Below, one piece after another: positions 37,107 to 48,932 of a DNA stretch of 64,000 nucleotides. Made by a program: the position numbers and the translations under genes. How positions within the stretch are numbered: position 1 is the first letter of the stretch; each line of letters opens with the position of its first letter. Under the pieces are notes generated by a model, which saw only the letters and a program-made list of their open reading frames with translations, was not told where the DNA came from and searched no databases. The stretch is from positions 41,021,474-41,085,473 of the forward strand of contig NC_067113.1 in the NCBI RefSeq assembly GCF_021347895.1, given 5' to 3'. The DNA is from Acanthochromis polyacanthus. Taxonomy: Eukaryota; Chordata; Actinopteri; Pomacentridae.

Positions 37107-39889
37107 CTGCGGTGGTGCTACAGGTCATTAAAACACATCTTTTAATAACTGAGAATATCTGCGCAAAAATTTCATGGACAACCCATGGAGTAGCTATTGG
37201 GAGTTTTGAGCAACGTAATGAACAGACAAGCAGCCATTACTGTGTGTTTTCATGTGCACATTGATCACTGGTGCAGCAGCAACATTGTCTAACTCCAAAT
37301 TGAACGGTTACACATAATGTTGGTGATACATTGTAAAATACCAAGTACCTTTTACCCTAAATTATTCTGGTTTGGTTTGGTTGAGTCATGCGTTCCTTGC
37401 GTGTGAATTTTCTCCCTCCCACACAGCAGCAGGCACACTGCAGGTTAATTGCTTCTTGTGGAGCCCACAGGGAGAGCTTTTAGCTGCCTGATTTGAAGAC
37501 ATCTCTTGTTTTCTTTGTTTCGCGTGGCAGATGTTCTAGGGTGAACTTGTGCGCGCTTTGCTAAAGTATATTTGGGATGACTAAATGTTTAATGAATGGC
37601 TTCATTCATCTTTCAAATGCAACAAAACAAACAGAAGAGGAATTATTCAAAGGCGAGCTGAAGGTGCCACTGAGGTTTATTGAGCTTTTATAGCTTTGGC
37701 AGTCACATAACAGGACTCACGCCATTAACTCCAACTATTTATACCGCTATAATTTGCACTTTGATTAGACATCCTTCGAACAGCTTTTTCTGAATTCTGA
37801 CCCATGAAGCTCGACACTTTGCTTTTGATTAGTTAGTTCATCATTAGCTTGTTTTTCTCTTCTGCTTTGAGTTTGATTACTGAGCATCTCTTCATTTACC
37901 ATTCAGGGTTTTTTTCAAGGCCCATGAGACTTTGTGCATTAACATGTAATGGAAAAATAACATCGTGAGCCAGACGTTTGACTCACCCCATTAGTCTTTC
38001 ACTGGTGTTGTGTTCTTGTAAAATAATTAATGCTTTTACTTCTTCGGGCCACTAAATTTCTCTGAATTAAAGAACTGGAATGGTAAAAAAGCAAATCGGC
38101 CTGCCCTACGCATCATATTACAGTTACAGAAACACAAATTACGTGATTTATTTTTTGAATTTAGTAACTTAAATTCATCACAGAGGCAATGCCTTTTCGC
38201 CAACATTCATGAAGAAGTGTGACAGTAAATGGTTTTGTCTTTTCATTGGCTTTGGTTTAATTTGGTGTTTAGTCAAAGTTTTAACACACCACACGAGGAC
38301 ACTACACTCGTGGATTACTTAAGTGTACAGTGTGTATCTACGTCATGTGGAATGAATTTGTTATTATGGAAAAAAATCTTAGAATTTGATTATAGCTCAA
38401 AGATAATTAAACTGCAATCAATAAATCCTCGAGAATGGAACTAAAATCTAATGGCACGTTGTTTCTTCTTCCAGATGTCTGATTGTAGTTGCTTATATTT
38501 TGAGGACACAATGCTGATTACACGTAGGGATAGGAACAGTGCACACTGATGAACGTCTATTTAGGCAGAAATATGCCGGAATATAGGAACAAGGCTAAAT
38601 TTACATCCGCAGATAACAAAAAGCATACTACCAGACACTGATTCAACTAAAGTAAATCTCTGAATTCCAAAAAACTCGTCTCTATTCAGAAAAGTTACAT
38701 ATTTAGGGCTTTTCCCCGGATAATATCCCATCCGGCCTAAAATAGCCTAAATGTAATGATTTCTTATAAATATGCACATCTAGGAATTCCCTGCCTAATA
38801 TTTCCACTCACATCTCCACTGCTTGCTTCAGCTCGAGTACACATGTCACCTACACCTTTGCTCAAACATATATATTGATCCTTAAGTAGAGTAACAGTAC
38901 AGAAAGCTCCACTCTGCAAGCTGACAGGATTGGTTCTTTAGGTTTGTTACATTGAAATCCCGGTGGTCTGAATCTGTGTTTCTGAAACACAGGTGGAAAA
39001 GCTCAGCCATGGTGTCGACTGAGGTTTTTTTTTTTTAACTCATAATGTGTCTTCCAGCTTAAAACAGCATAAGAACATGTTACCTTACTAATTAATGAAA
39101 GAACAATCGTCTAAACAACAATCTCCATAAATAACCAAAGCTAAAATCCATTTCAGTGGCACATCAGCAATCAGCGACTTGGATACCAGCTGATGAAGAA
39201 CTTCCAATCCTATTCAAACATGTGCAAACATTTTTTGTTTATTCAACTAATATTTCATGCTAATGCATGTCTGCACAAGGGGAGATGAGTTTTTTCCCCT
39301 GCAGCCTGCCGTTTTTCCTCCAGAGCTGAGCCTTATCTGCTGCATAACCAAATATAATTTCCTTGATGCAAGTGTTTTAAAGTCTATTTCATAAAAATCA
39401 AGTGTAAGGTTAAGTGCATTATAGTTTGGAGTGAATGGAGCCCTGATGCTGACAAAAGGCGGCAAAACATCGTAATTAAAAATAAGTAATTCTATCTGGT
39501 GATTAATCTGAATACAAATTTTAACAGTTTGACAGCACCAGTTTAATTACTTGTTTTCTTTCTACCAAATATTTGCCATTTTCTTCATATGGTAGCGAGA
39601 CGGTAATACTTTAAATTTGCATCTTAAATAACTTTTTGATTTGTTTCAAAGCACTCTCTTAAATTCTAGGAATCACAAAAAGTATATTTTAGCTTCAGTC
39701 TAAAATACATTTCTATTGAATGCTGTCGCCGTTTGAGCATAAAAAGCAAGCTTAAGTGAATGTTATTTACTGCATGGATAGACAGAACACACACTGCTTG
39801 GCCACAGATGAGATCATCAGTGAGTTGTGGATGAGGGCTGACTCATGTGGGAAACATCAGTCAGAGCTGTGTCAACATTAAGCCGATCT

Positions 39890-40035
39890 GACATCAGCTG
39901 CGTCTTCTAGCAGCTGGAAATCTCGGAAGTGTCAACGGCCTAATCCAATAGGAGCCAAGCGGCTGTGCGATGCGGCCGGGTTATGATATTAGGCTCAGGA
40001 CATTTGCACTAATTGGGAGCCACGGTGTGAGCTAT
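39890..40035. promoter_or_regulatory. Candidate conserved non-coding element
   Basis: Repeat-free, moderately GC-rich, with GGCCTAATCCAATAGGAG (OTX/CCAAT-like), GGTTATGATATTAGG and GCACTAATTGGGAG. No coding signal. Confidence 0.22.
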
Positions 40036-40559
40036 TATTTTTTTACACACACATGCAGTGCTGCTGTATTTTCTCTAGAGGGAGCTACATGTAAGGAAGC
40101 CAAGGATGGTGGTGCTTCATGTGCTGGAAATGTATGTTCATTATAAAGCTATTGTGAAACATTTACCATTAAATATTCATCAAAACAATATAAAAAAAAC
40201 AAATTTCTTGTTTTATTTGTGCTTCAAAATGTCTAGCTTAATAAAAAAGTAAGTTTTATATGTAAATAATAAGGAAAGCATGTGTTTCTAGTGTTGCTTT
40301 GTATCATGAGAAAAAGAAAAAAGTAGTGGGAGCAAGATATTGTACGTAGGAAATCAGGTAAATTAAATGAACTAAAAGTAAGACTAAAAATCTGAGTTTG
40401 ATGAAGTGACTGGTTAAATACTGCAGCAGTGTGCTAATGTGCACAAACACCACATACAGCCATTAAGCCGACCGCCGTGCACCTACCCGGACACCGTTTA
40501 CTGCTGACAGTCAGCTCCTCCTCCTCCCTTTCCCTCCGTTAGATCATGAACCGCTTCTA

Positions 40560-40800
40560 CTCAACCGCCCTGACAGTAATTTCCAGATACAAACATGAGG
40601 CAGCCATTCGTGTGCGTGTTAGTGGGACGGTGGATGTGTGGACCTGTGGTGAGCAATCACAGGGCGATAAATAATTAAAGCCCGGTTTTGTAGCATAAAA
40701 CATGCAGCAACAGGAATGATTTCAAATAAACACAGATGGAGAGTGGCTGGTAATTACGGCCCCTATTGATCGTGCGCTTTGTCTCTGGGAGAGGTTTTTT
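40560..40800. promoter_or_regulatory. Candidate conserved non-coding element
   Basis: Contains GGCGATAAATAATTAAAG (HOX/CDX-like), AGCATAAAACATG, ATTTCAAATAAACAC and GGTAATTACGGCCCC in repeat-free sequence. No coding signal. Confidence 0.25.
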
Positions 40801-41540
40801 TTTCCTCTTTGTAATTAGGCACTGGATTCCACTGGAAGTGCCTCTGAGTGACCATTTACGGGATTAAATATAGATGAGTGCTGTTCTGAACCCAGCAAGC
40901 CCCACTCCCTGTTCCATTAACAACTATATCTCTTTCTGCTTCACTTCATCAGCTGATGAATACAGATGAAAACATGCATTCAGCTGAAAGCAGTCCATTA
41001 GCATATTTACTATATGTAGAAACATTTGTGCTTTTGAGAGGATGAAACTAGAAAAGCTCTTATTCTCTTCCACTGAAGGCGGGAACACGTCAGGTAAGAT
41101 GCTCAGGAGACACAGGAACGGCGTGCTCGTCACTGCAAGCGCGTTTGTCTTGATTGCAAAAACTGGGACAAAACAATAATTGCCTGCCATGATCTTATGA
41201 ATAAGGAGTGATTCATTCACAGTGAGAGCAGCAGAAGCTGCAGCCCACGTACAGGCTGAGCTAGCAGAGGAGGGGTCCAGATAGGAGAGCAGATTCACAG
41301 GAATATGACAGGAGTCCATTAACTCCACCACCTTTCATCTATTATTTGGTTAAACTGCTAAATATTGCATTACATCTTCTCTTCACTCACACTCTGGGAA
41401 GCTAGACCATTAAAGCCTCTGTCCTCAATGTAAGGAAAAATAAGAAACTAATCAAGTTAATACGATTAGAGCATGATGGAATATATCATGGATCAGCTGA
41501 TATTGGCTTGTCGCAGGTTATCATACATCTTGTCCATGTA

Positions 41541-42361
41541 CACTGCCCAGCAAAAAAAAAAAAAAAAAAAAAGGTCACACTTCTAATATTTTGTTGGACT
41601 GCCTTTAGCTTGAATATGGCACTCATTCACTGTGGCATCTGTCCAGAGATGCACTCATTTTCAACGAAGATCTTACATTGATGACGGGAGAGTCAGACCA
41701 CTACGCAGAGTCTTCTCCAGAACATCAAAGATTCTCAGTGGGGCTGAGGTCTGGACTCTGTGGAGGACAATCCATGTGTGAAAATGACGTCTCCTGCTCC
41801 CCGATCCACTCACTCTCAGCGTGAGCCCCATGAATCCTAGCATCGTCATCTTGGAACATGTCCATGCCATCAGGGAAGACCATTGATGTAAAGACCTGTT
41901 CATTCAGGTATCAGCTGACCTCATTCTTTGGGAAACATAACGTTGCTGAACCTGACCAACCCCAGATCATAACCCTAACCCCCACAGGCTGGTAGACATA
42001 GGCCATGATGAGTTCATCACTTCATTGCCTCTCTTCTTACCCTGATGCCTCTGTCACTCTGGAACAGGGTAAATCTGGACTCAGACCACATGTTCTTCCA
42101 TGCTCCAGAGTCCAATCTTTCATGCTACCTAGCAAATTGAGCCTTTCTACTTAGCCTCACTGAGAAAGATAACATCCTATCCATGACCACAGGATATGTA
42201 CTTCTGACTGGTTTTTGAGAAATGAGGGGCTCCTCACTGCATCAGCAAGGGTTAAATAAGTTATTGAGCTGAAACTATTCATCACTGCAGTAAATTATCC
42301 AATGGAGCTCCGACCTATTTGCTTAGTTAAATTTGGACCAGGTGGCATTTTTTTTGGCGTG
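41541..42361 (-). mobile_element. Tc1-like transposon remnant
   Basis: An 821-bp copy between TA dinucleotides (41539-41540; 42362-42363). The left end is CACTGCCCAGC followed by A21; the right end is decayed. Outer text matches the deleted element at 24923-25135. The interior carries a broken Tc1 transposase on the minus strand (separate entry). The size is about half that of an intact Tc1, so it has lost much of the protein as well. Confidence 0.82.
41673..42150 (-). pseudogene. Decayed Tc1-type transposase
   Basis: Minus-strand translation gives MWSESRFTLF (matching the WS-E-S-F-LF segment before the catalytic region), then FQDDDARIH followed by HMDWPPQSPDLSPTENL, the classic Tc1 'DWP.QSPDL.P.ENL' block around the last acidic residue of the DD34E triad. 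A stop follows ENL, and the C-terminal FDVLEKTLRSG continues in another frame. Stops, frameshifts and the missing N-terminal DNA-binding domain make it a pseudogene. Confidence 0.8.
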
Positions 42362-43775
42362 TACAAAACTTTTTAACAGAACATTAATACAGATATAAAG
42401 AAAAACAATACTTAGAAACAGTGTTACCATCTAGCTCTGACTTCATTCTTTGATAACACTCTTAGCACTGCTTGCGCAATGTAACAGGCACACATCAGAG
42501 CTGAGCAGACGGTGTGTCAAATCAAAACTGTCCTTTTATTGTTCGTGGAATACATTGCTGGAAACTAAGAAGCAATTGTTCCATCGTTTTCTCTTTCAAG
42601 ATAAGTATGTTTACACATGTAAACAATATCGGCTAAACATATCAGAATCAAAATTCCCCACTCCTTACAATTGGCACAGCCCCCCCCCCAAAAGAAATCA
42701 AATATCAATATCATTCAAAGTGTCTGTGTTTGTATTTACAATCTGTTCACTGTGAATGACTGAAACCGCTGATAAATTTGGATCATTCAAATTCAGTCTG
42801 ACATATTCCGAGCGTGACAGCAGCAACAAGTTATTTTGGGCTGGTAACGCGATATCGGAATCTGTGTGTGGGAAGTTAACGCTACTGTAACTTGTTGGCA
42901 GGTGTCGCCCACAGTTTTAGGTAAAAAGTTCATGTGACCGGCGCAGGAACTTTTCTGTTCCTCAGCAGCGGGCACGCAGGAATGTTAAGAGGGTGAAAAT
43001 GCACTGTTTAATCCCCAACATCCTCATCAAAGGCTGCAGTGCTGCTCTCACTGGACCATTGTTCAGACCGGAGGAAGCAGTGAGAGAGCAGACCCGCTTT
43101 GAAACTCTGCTCGACACTCAGTGTGCCCTTTGCTTGTTAATAACCGGGGATTATGTGGAGACAGGCTTCATTTTAAATAAATACACGTGTCAAACAATAC
43201 TTGCGATATAAATACAGACATAAGGACCTGCAGTTCTTAACCTATGATCCTTAAATTAAACAATGCCAGCTTGCCTCCATCAATACGTTGCAGTTTCTCC
43301 TTCTCAGATTGTGACTGATTACTTCAGATTGACATCATGTTCACACAGCGGTTATTTTCTTTTGCGTGATGGGTGTTTGGCCCTGACGTAACTATGTCTA
43401 AAGGTTGCTAACAGATGAGAACTTAAAGTCAGATTTTCTAACCTGTGAAAGAGAAAAATACTTCTTATAAATGAAAAGTTGAGTTAATAGGCAATAAAAC
43501 ATCAGAACTGCACACTTCATCACACTGCTACAGCCTTAATTGGTCTGTATGACCACTAGCTTATGCTATATTCCGTTTATTGCAGAAGTCAGAGCTGGGA
43601 ATGACATAAATTGAAAGTGTTCCAGCACAACAAGTTGGAAAACCAAGAGCCACAACTGTAGCCATTGTTAGCGCTTGATAACAATAAATCATGAACAAAC
43701 AGGCAGACAGCAGTGAAAGCTGCGTGTACGAAAGATTTAATGAGACAGAAATGCTAACAACTACATTTATTACAG
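42362..43775. other. Intergenic DNA
   Basis: Nothing recognised apart from a C9 run near 42680. Confidence 0.5.
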
Positions 43776-43838
43776 TTACACCGATTGTCACATAACTCCA
43801 CCACGTTCCTTGGTGGAGTTATGTGACGATTGGCGCAA
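43776..43838. repeat. Perfect-centre hairpin at the end of family A copy A4
   Basis: Arms of 28 nt (43776-43803 and 43811-43838) pair with about four mismatches around a 7-nt loop CGTTCCT. The core GTCACATAACTCCACCA pairs perfectly. The arms are two inverted copies of the family A terminus. Confidence 0.85.
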
Positions 43839-44515
43839 GTTTGTCTGTTTGCAACATTACTCAAAAACGGACAAACGGGTTTGGAGGAAATTTTCAGGGA
43901 AGGTCAGAAATGACACAAGAACCAAGTGATTAGATCTTGGCAGTGATGCGGCTCGCAGTCTGGATCCATGGACTTGTTAAAGATTTCTGAATTGCGAGAT
44001 AACGGCACGGCGTCACTGTAACCATGACAAGTGAACACTACCTCAGCTGTCTGCTGACGACCACATAATCAATCCTTCTACAAATCGGCCACTGTGGACG
44101 TATCAGCGCTCGATTTAGACGGTCGCCAGGTTGCCGTGAGCGCCGGGAATCATGGCAGGTTGAAGACATCATACAAGTGGCTGCCTCCATGAAGAAAACA
44201 TGATAGGCGGTTCAGCTTGATCGAGCGCTTGATTTTGACGGTCGCCATTTGCGACGTTTTTAGTCGCAAATGACGACCTGGCGACCGTCTAAATCGAGCG
44301 CTGCTTATCCATCGAAAATCATACAAGGAACAATTGATTAAATTGTGGCGGCGGTTCCCAGCACAATCAACTCCCGCCACATATTTTGGTCACGTGATTT
44401 GGGTATCCGTACATAACGTACACATGCATAACATGCGTGTGCTCAACGTAAGGTCATCCTTCATTAAAGATGTTGCCCGTCGAAACTGATTCGACTGAGC
44501 AGCCTTGATGGAGTA
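43795..44515 (-). repeat. Family A dispersed repeat, copy A4 (interrupted)
   Basis: Same orientation as A2: GTGGAGTTATGTGACGATTG, GTTTGCAACATTACTC, AACCATGACAAGTGAAC, TTGATTAAATTGTGG, GTACATAACGTACACATGC, ending GATGGAGTA. It is interrupted by a 200-bp foldback element at 44104-44303 (separate entry). The family text resumes with ATCATACAAGGAACAATTG. Confidence 0.75.
44104..44303. mobile_element. Short foldback MITE nested in family A
   Basis: A 200-bp insertion with perfect 28-bp inverted ends beginning CAGCGCTCGATTTAGACGG and continuing to GCCAGGT. The interior repeats part of the end (CGCTTGATTTTGACGGTCGC) and contains a second palindrome, TTTGCGAC...GTCGCAAA. It cleanly interrupts copy A4. 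Imperfectly matched flanks (ACGTATCA and GCTTATCC overlapping the ends) hint at an 8-bp hAT-like target but are not conclusive. Confidence 0.8.
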
Positions 44516-47500
44516 CTGCATCCTGAGTGCTTTTCTTGTGACAGTTTTTAACTGCTGTTGTGGTATTTGGCAGCCAATTTGGATTCTGACTTGAGTTGGA
44601 AATGTGACGACACTGAAAATTTCTGGGAACTGTGAATTCAAAGTTAAAATACACCAAAATCGTGGCAATCTGAGACAATATGAACAACTTTTGTCTAAAT
44701 ATTGCTGTATAATGCACTTAGTTAATAGATCAGACTTTAGAACTACTCCACTCTCTCTGCTACTGTTAAAACGAGCATTTTAAGGAAATACCAAACCCAA
44801 GTCAAACTACACTGCCAATTGGTGTCTCATAATTATACTGACTCACTAGATGTAGACTTTGGGTATATGTCTACCATTTCTGCTGTGCATTTCTCAGTTT
44901 TCTCCTTACCTCCTGCTATGTGTACCTTTTTCAAAATATTCTAAAGGAAACAACAAAAACAACAACCTCCAAGCAGCCAACTCACACCCTCAATTTGGCA
45001 AGCGTCGCCGAACAATGAGGCAGGCGTGTTTGGTCCTATTGACGAATTAGCTTTTATAATGACAATATTTGCTTCCCTGTGAGCAAACGTTCCACCAGAA
45101 CAATTTTCTCATCACGATTTTGCAGGGATGTCATCATTGTGTCCCGCAACCTCGTACAGTTGTGATTGATTTTTAAAAATACAAACAAGTTTCTCCGATA
45201 TCGTAGAATACTGATAAAGTGCAGTCAGACCGTCCTTCAGCAGTGACAGCGCTGTAGAGATATCTGGATATGCAGGACGATCAGTGGTCAGTTTTCAGCA
45301 AGTTTACATGGTATTACTGAGCCATATATAAATATCACATTGATTTAAGATTAAAACATCCCTCTCTGGGCTGCATGCATGCCAATCAGCCGAAGCATGG
45401 TCATATTCCCATGATTGATAGCTGATTTGTCGTCTGGGAAACAGCTGTTTGCGTTTGCCCTTTGTGTTCTGCTGACGAAAATTGAACATACGGACATTCA
45501 GAGATTTACATGTGATTGATAACCATGTGCACTTCATTCAAAAAACAAACAAAAAAAGGCATTTGCAACCCTTCAGCCTAAACTAGATACACCATAGAGG
45601 CTTGATCCCCAGGATGAAAGCCACTGGTTTAGATAAGACGACACACAGTCACACATCAAATGACTATCAGTGCAGAAAGGCTTTAAGAAAGACTCCACAC
45701 TGAAACCCAACGCAGGCAGCAAACAAGGAATGAAGCATAACAAATCAGAGCACCGGAGGGAATTAAAACTAATCACATGGATACAGAAAAGGGATGATTG
45801 GGGACACAGCAAGAAGAAGAAAGTTATTAAAAGAAAAGAGTGAATAAAGGGTATCTTTCTGAGCTGTGAGCCATTTTTAGTCCATTCAAATCTCACCGCG
45901 TTCTGCTCCACCTACCACATTGATAAAACCCTAAAATAACACGCCTATTTCTGACAAAAAGTTCGTCCTCCTCAAGGCCGCCAACGACTGGCGTCACTCT
46001 GAGTGTTCTGAAATTGCCACTTGACAATGACACAATGTTCCCGTCCAAACATCTCGGCCCTGTCGTGCACCCACCCCGGCCGTCGGACACCTAGAAACAT
46101 CAGGAGCTATTTATAACGTCTTCATCCCCTCGTTTGAAGGAATATCTCTCCATTTTCCTCCTCTCTCTTGCCTTCTCGCTCGCTGTTGCCATGGAGCTCA
46201 GAATCAATGACATCACGGGGAACAGTGTGTGTGTGTGTGAGATGAAAGCTGGAATCTTCGGACTGAACGAACATGGCCGGCAAAAATCAGGTGACGAGCA
46301 GAAGCACAGACAGCAGGCATCCAGCTGGAGAGCACGCATGCAGCATCCCGCATCCCGCTCGAAAGCAACAACAACAAAAAAAAAAACACAACACACAGTC
46401 ACACACATCTCTCGCTCATGGCACACAGACGCAAACACATCAAGCAGCTCGTACAGCCTTCCACCCGCCTACTCGCCAACCCACACACAACCAATCTGTC
46501 ACGCACTCCGACACACTGCCACACAAGTGCATGAGGGGGCAGGGGGGAAAAAAGAAGCTAATTGGGCTAATGATGATGAGTGTAAATGGTTTTTCAAAAT
46601 GGCTGCACTGTTATGTCATAACATAAGAGCCGAACACGACTTCAAACAGAATCCTGATTGGTAATTACACGGAGCACATACAGAGTGTTGTTGTTGTTTT
46701 TCCTCTAGTTAAATGTCTCTCAGGTTATTAGTTCAGCAGCAGTTATTTTCACTCCACTTACCAGAAGGAAGGGAAAATTACACAGATGTATCTTAAAGAA
46801 TCGATTGAAGACAGTTGAACCTTTTTTTAAAAATATGTACACTGATAAGTCATCTTTTGTGCAACACATCAATAAAGAGGCTGAATACAGTGACAAGGAA
46901 AAGCAGTAAATCCTCATCTGAGAAGTTGAAAACTAGCATTTTGGTTTAGCATTAAAGCGAATAATATTGCAAAGTTCTGCTGGGAAATCTTTGGTCCTGG
47001 CGTTAATGTGGAGGTCGTTTTAGGCTGTTTTCTAATGGAGAAACTGGCAGGCGGCTTAACGAGCCTTTGTGTGTGTTTAAACTACAAGCACTATCCATGT
47101 AAAAGCTCTGTCAAGGTTGTTTTAGGGACAAAAAGTACCCACTCCAGGATAGGTACTTCTGAGCGGCCTTGAAAAAACTGCTATGTGGGCCTCAGAGCTG
47201 ACTTCTAAAGCCTGAAGAAGACAACAAGCAGCATTTTTCTGCCTTCTCAAACAGCAGTTTTCTCCTTTCTAACATCAGCATCACCGTGTTCTTGCTCAGA
47301 TGCATCAGGGCTGTTTTGGGGAACAGGAGTGGCCTACACATTATTAGGCAAGAGGATGTATTGTTTTTGGCGGATGGACAGATGTAGGTCAAATTTCTGG
47401 AACTTACAGAAATGTTTCAAACAGATTTATGCACACGATCTAACTTACAAAAATATATTTGTGAGAAGGAGTAGACATGTTAAACAGGGAGTGGCTGTAA

Positions 47501-48098
47501 ATCTGCAACCAATCACATGCAAGACTACCAGACTTGATTTCACCATATTGCAGCTTCCAGTATCACTCAGCAAGTTACGAAACACACCATTCTATACAGT
47601 GACAACATAAATAACATTACAATGAGTTGCATTAAAATGTTATGCCGCTGCAACAACTTTATATCCCTCTGGGGATCAACTACGTCAGTGTAAGTCTAAA
47701 TCTAAGTCTATTAAATGAGTAGATTACTACTAAATTAATCCTTACTGCCCCCAAGAGCTGAATTAGATTTCCAAAAATACATTAACAGGGACATTCTAGC
47801 CTCTAGACAAACTCAGTTGGGTGGAAGGAGACCAATATGTAGCAAAGAGCAACACACTCCGGCCACTTTATTAGAGTGAGTGATCCATTAACATGGGCTA
47901 TAGTCCCTGATGCAGCGGCCACGAGTTTGAATCCAGCCCATGGCAAAAAAATTATAATATTGAAAAAAGATAAACAATGTGTTGTGCATGCTGTCAGTGT
48001 TCCCTGCCACCATGCAGGACCAACTGTCCTCACCATGAGTTAGCACATGATCATCAGCAAACGCAGTGGCTTCAGCTGCAGTCTTAACCTTTCGATAA
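44516..48098. other. Intergenic DNA
   Basis: Holds the repeat fragment at 44825-45190 and a GT run near 46228. Around 47655 the text ATATCCCTCTGGGGATCAAC resembles the closing part of fish LINE 3'UTRs. Bases 47890-47945 (AGTCCCTGATGCAGC, GAGTTTGAATCCAGCCC) look faintly tRNA-B-box-like, perhaps an old SINE. No gene recognised. Confidence 0.4.
44825..45190. repeat. Dispersed repeat (pair with 26038-26430)
   Basis: Shares TGACTCACTAGATGTAGAC, GCTTCCCTGTGAGCAAACGTT and CCAGAACAATTTTCTCATC-type text with the earlier copy in the same order. Strongly diverged, no coding capacity. Confidence 0.45.
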
Positions 48099-48176
48099 GT
48101 AAATGGTCTGTATTTATATAGCGCTTTACTATACCTGCAAGGTACCCAAAGCGCTTTACAAGATACGTCACATTCA

Positions 48177-48764
48177 TTGGCTGGAAAATCCAGACTGACT
48201 TTATTTATGTATTAATATAAAAACAAATAAAGGCAGTCTGGCATTGTGATGACAGGAGACGATTTCAAAAAGGAGGGGCTAACGAATGCAGCTTGAACGA
48301 GAAAGAACCAATCAGCGTAACACGGATGTGACGCACAAACAAATCGACCTTGAAGTCCATGTAGTCCAAACAACAATGGCATGCAGCCGAGAAAGCGTCG
48401 CGGTGAATGATTACTGCCGTTTTTGTCACAAAAATCAGCGAATACATGAGGTACTCTCAAGTGCAACACTTATTTTTGAAAAGGCTACGCAACAAAAGAC
48501 TCCTTCCGAACGATTAGCGGTGTTAGGAATAACTTTGTTAATGTTTGTGTTTGGTTACGGGAGGTGCGCAGGTGTTTTATGGGTAATCCAGGCGCTGAAG
48601 ATGACGCAGCATTAACTCCCGCCTCCCGTGCTATGATTGGTCGTACCAAACTTTCCCGGGAGGGAAACGCGATTCACTTTGCCCAATGCCAAACTGATTC
48701 TCCTGTATCTCTTAACATGGAGATAGGAGATTACATGGAGATTCAGTTTGGATTTTCCAAGCTA
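48177..48764. mobile_element. Non-autonomous DNA transposon nested in the SINE
   Basis: A 588-bp insertion with inverted ends TTGGCTGGAAAATCCAGACT and (reversed right) TAGCTTGGAAAATCCAAACT. It is flanked by a perfect 9-bp direct repeat TCACATTCA (48168-48176; 48765-48773) that is part of the host SINE text. A 9-bp target fits Mutator-like or Merlin elements; an 8-bp hAT/P target plus one chance base is also possible. It contains the start of a cysteine-pair protein (separate entry) but no transposase core. Confidence 0.85.
48376..48615 (+). pseudogene. Cys-pair zinc-finger-like open frame inside the nested element
   Basis: An open frame from ATG 48376 in good context (AACAATGG) reads MACSRESVAVNDYCRFCHKN, then SSATLIFEKA and SERLAVLGITL, to a stop at 48613-48615. 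The start of this frame, with one CxxC pair and a following helical stretch, resembles the N-terminal half of ZAD-like or other transposon zinc modules. The second metal-binding pair is not visible in frame and could be on a lost downstream exon. Function unknown; it may be a captured first exon or the head of the parent transposon's protein. Confidence 0.35.
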
Positions 48765-48932
48765 TCACATTCACCCATTCACACACTGATGGTGGAAGCT
48801 GCCATGCAAGGCACCACCAGGAGCAATTAGGGGTTTGGTGTCTTGCTCAGGGACACCTCGACATGAGCTCGACGGGCTGAGGATCGAACCGGTTGCAAGA
48901 CGGCCACTCTACCCACTGATCCATGCCGCCCC

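Larger units (their letters stand above)
37107..41540. other. Intergenic DNA
   Basis: No gene recognised in 4.4 kb. Bases 38910-39020 resemble 30980-31080. Two motif-rich stretches are listed separately. A 135-codon minus-strand open frame at 40924-41331 has no recognisable domain and is judged chance. Confidence 0.45.
48099..48932 (-). mobile_element. tRNA-headed SINE, split by a DNA element
   Basis: On the minus strand the head reads GGCGGCATGGATCAGTGGG with TAGAG following (box A, plus-strand 48906-48922) and CCGGTTCGATCC (box B, 48881-48890), the spacing of a tRNA-derived pol III promoter. The body follows with CAAGACACCAAACCCC. The tail AAAGCGCTTTGGGTACC...AGCGCTATATAAATACAG lies beyond the insertion at 48099-48167. 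The SINE proper is about 240 bp and is a common fish family. The split is by the element at 48177-48764. Confidence 0.82.

Noticed and set aside
46134..46664. 176-codon plus-strand frame starting with a signal-peptide-like hydrophobic run
   Set aside because: After the first 20 residues it is low-complexity (His, Thr, Ser, Lys from CA-rich DNA), with no domain and no supporting exon structure.
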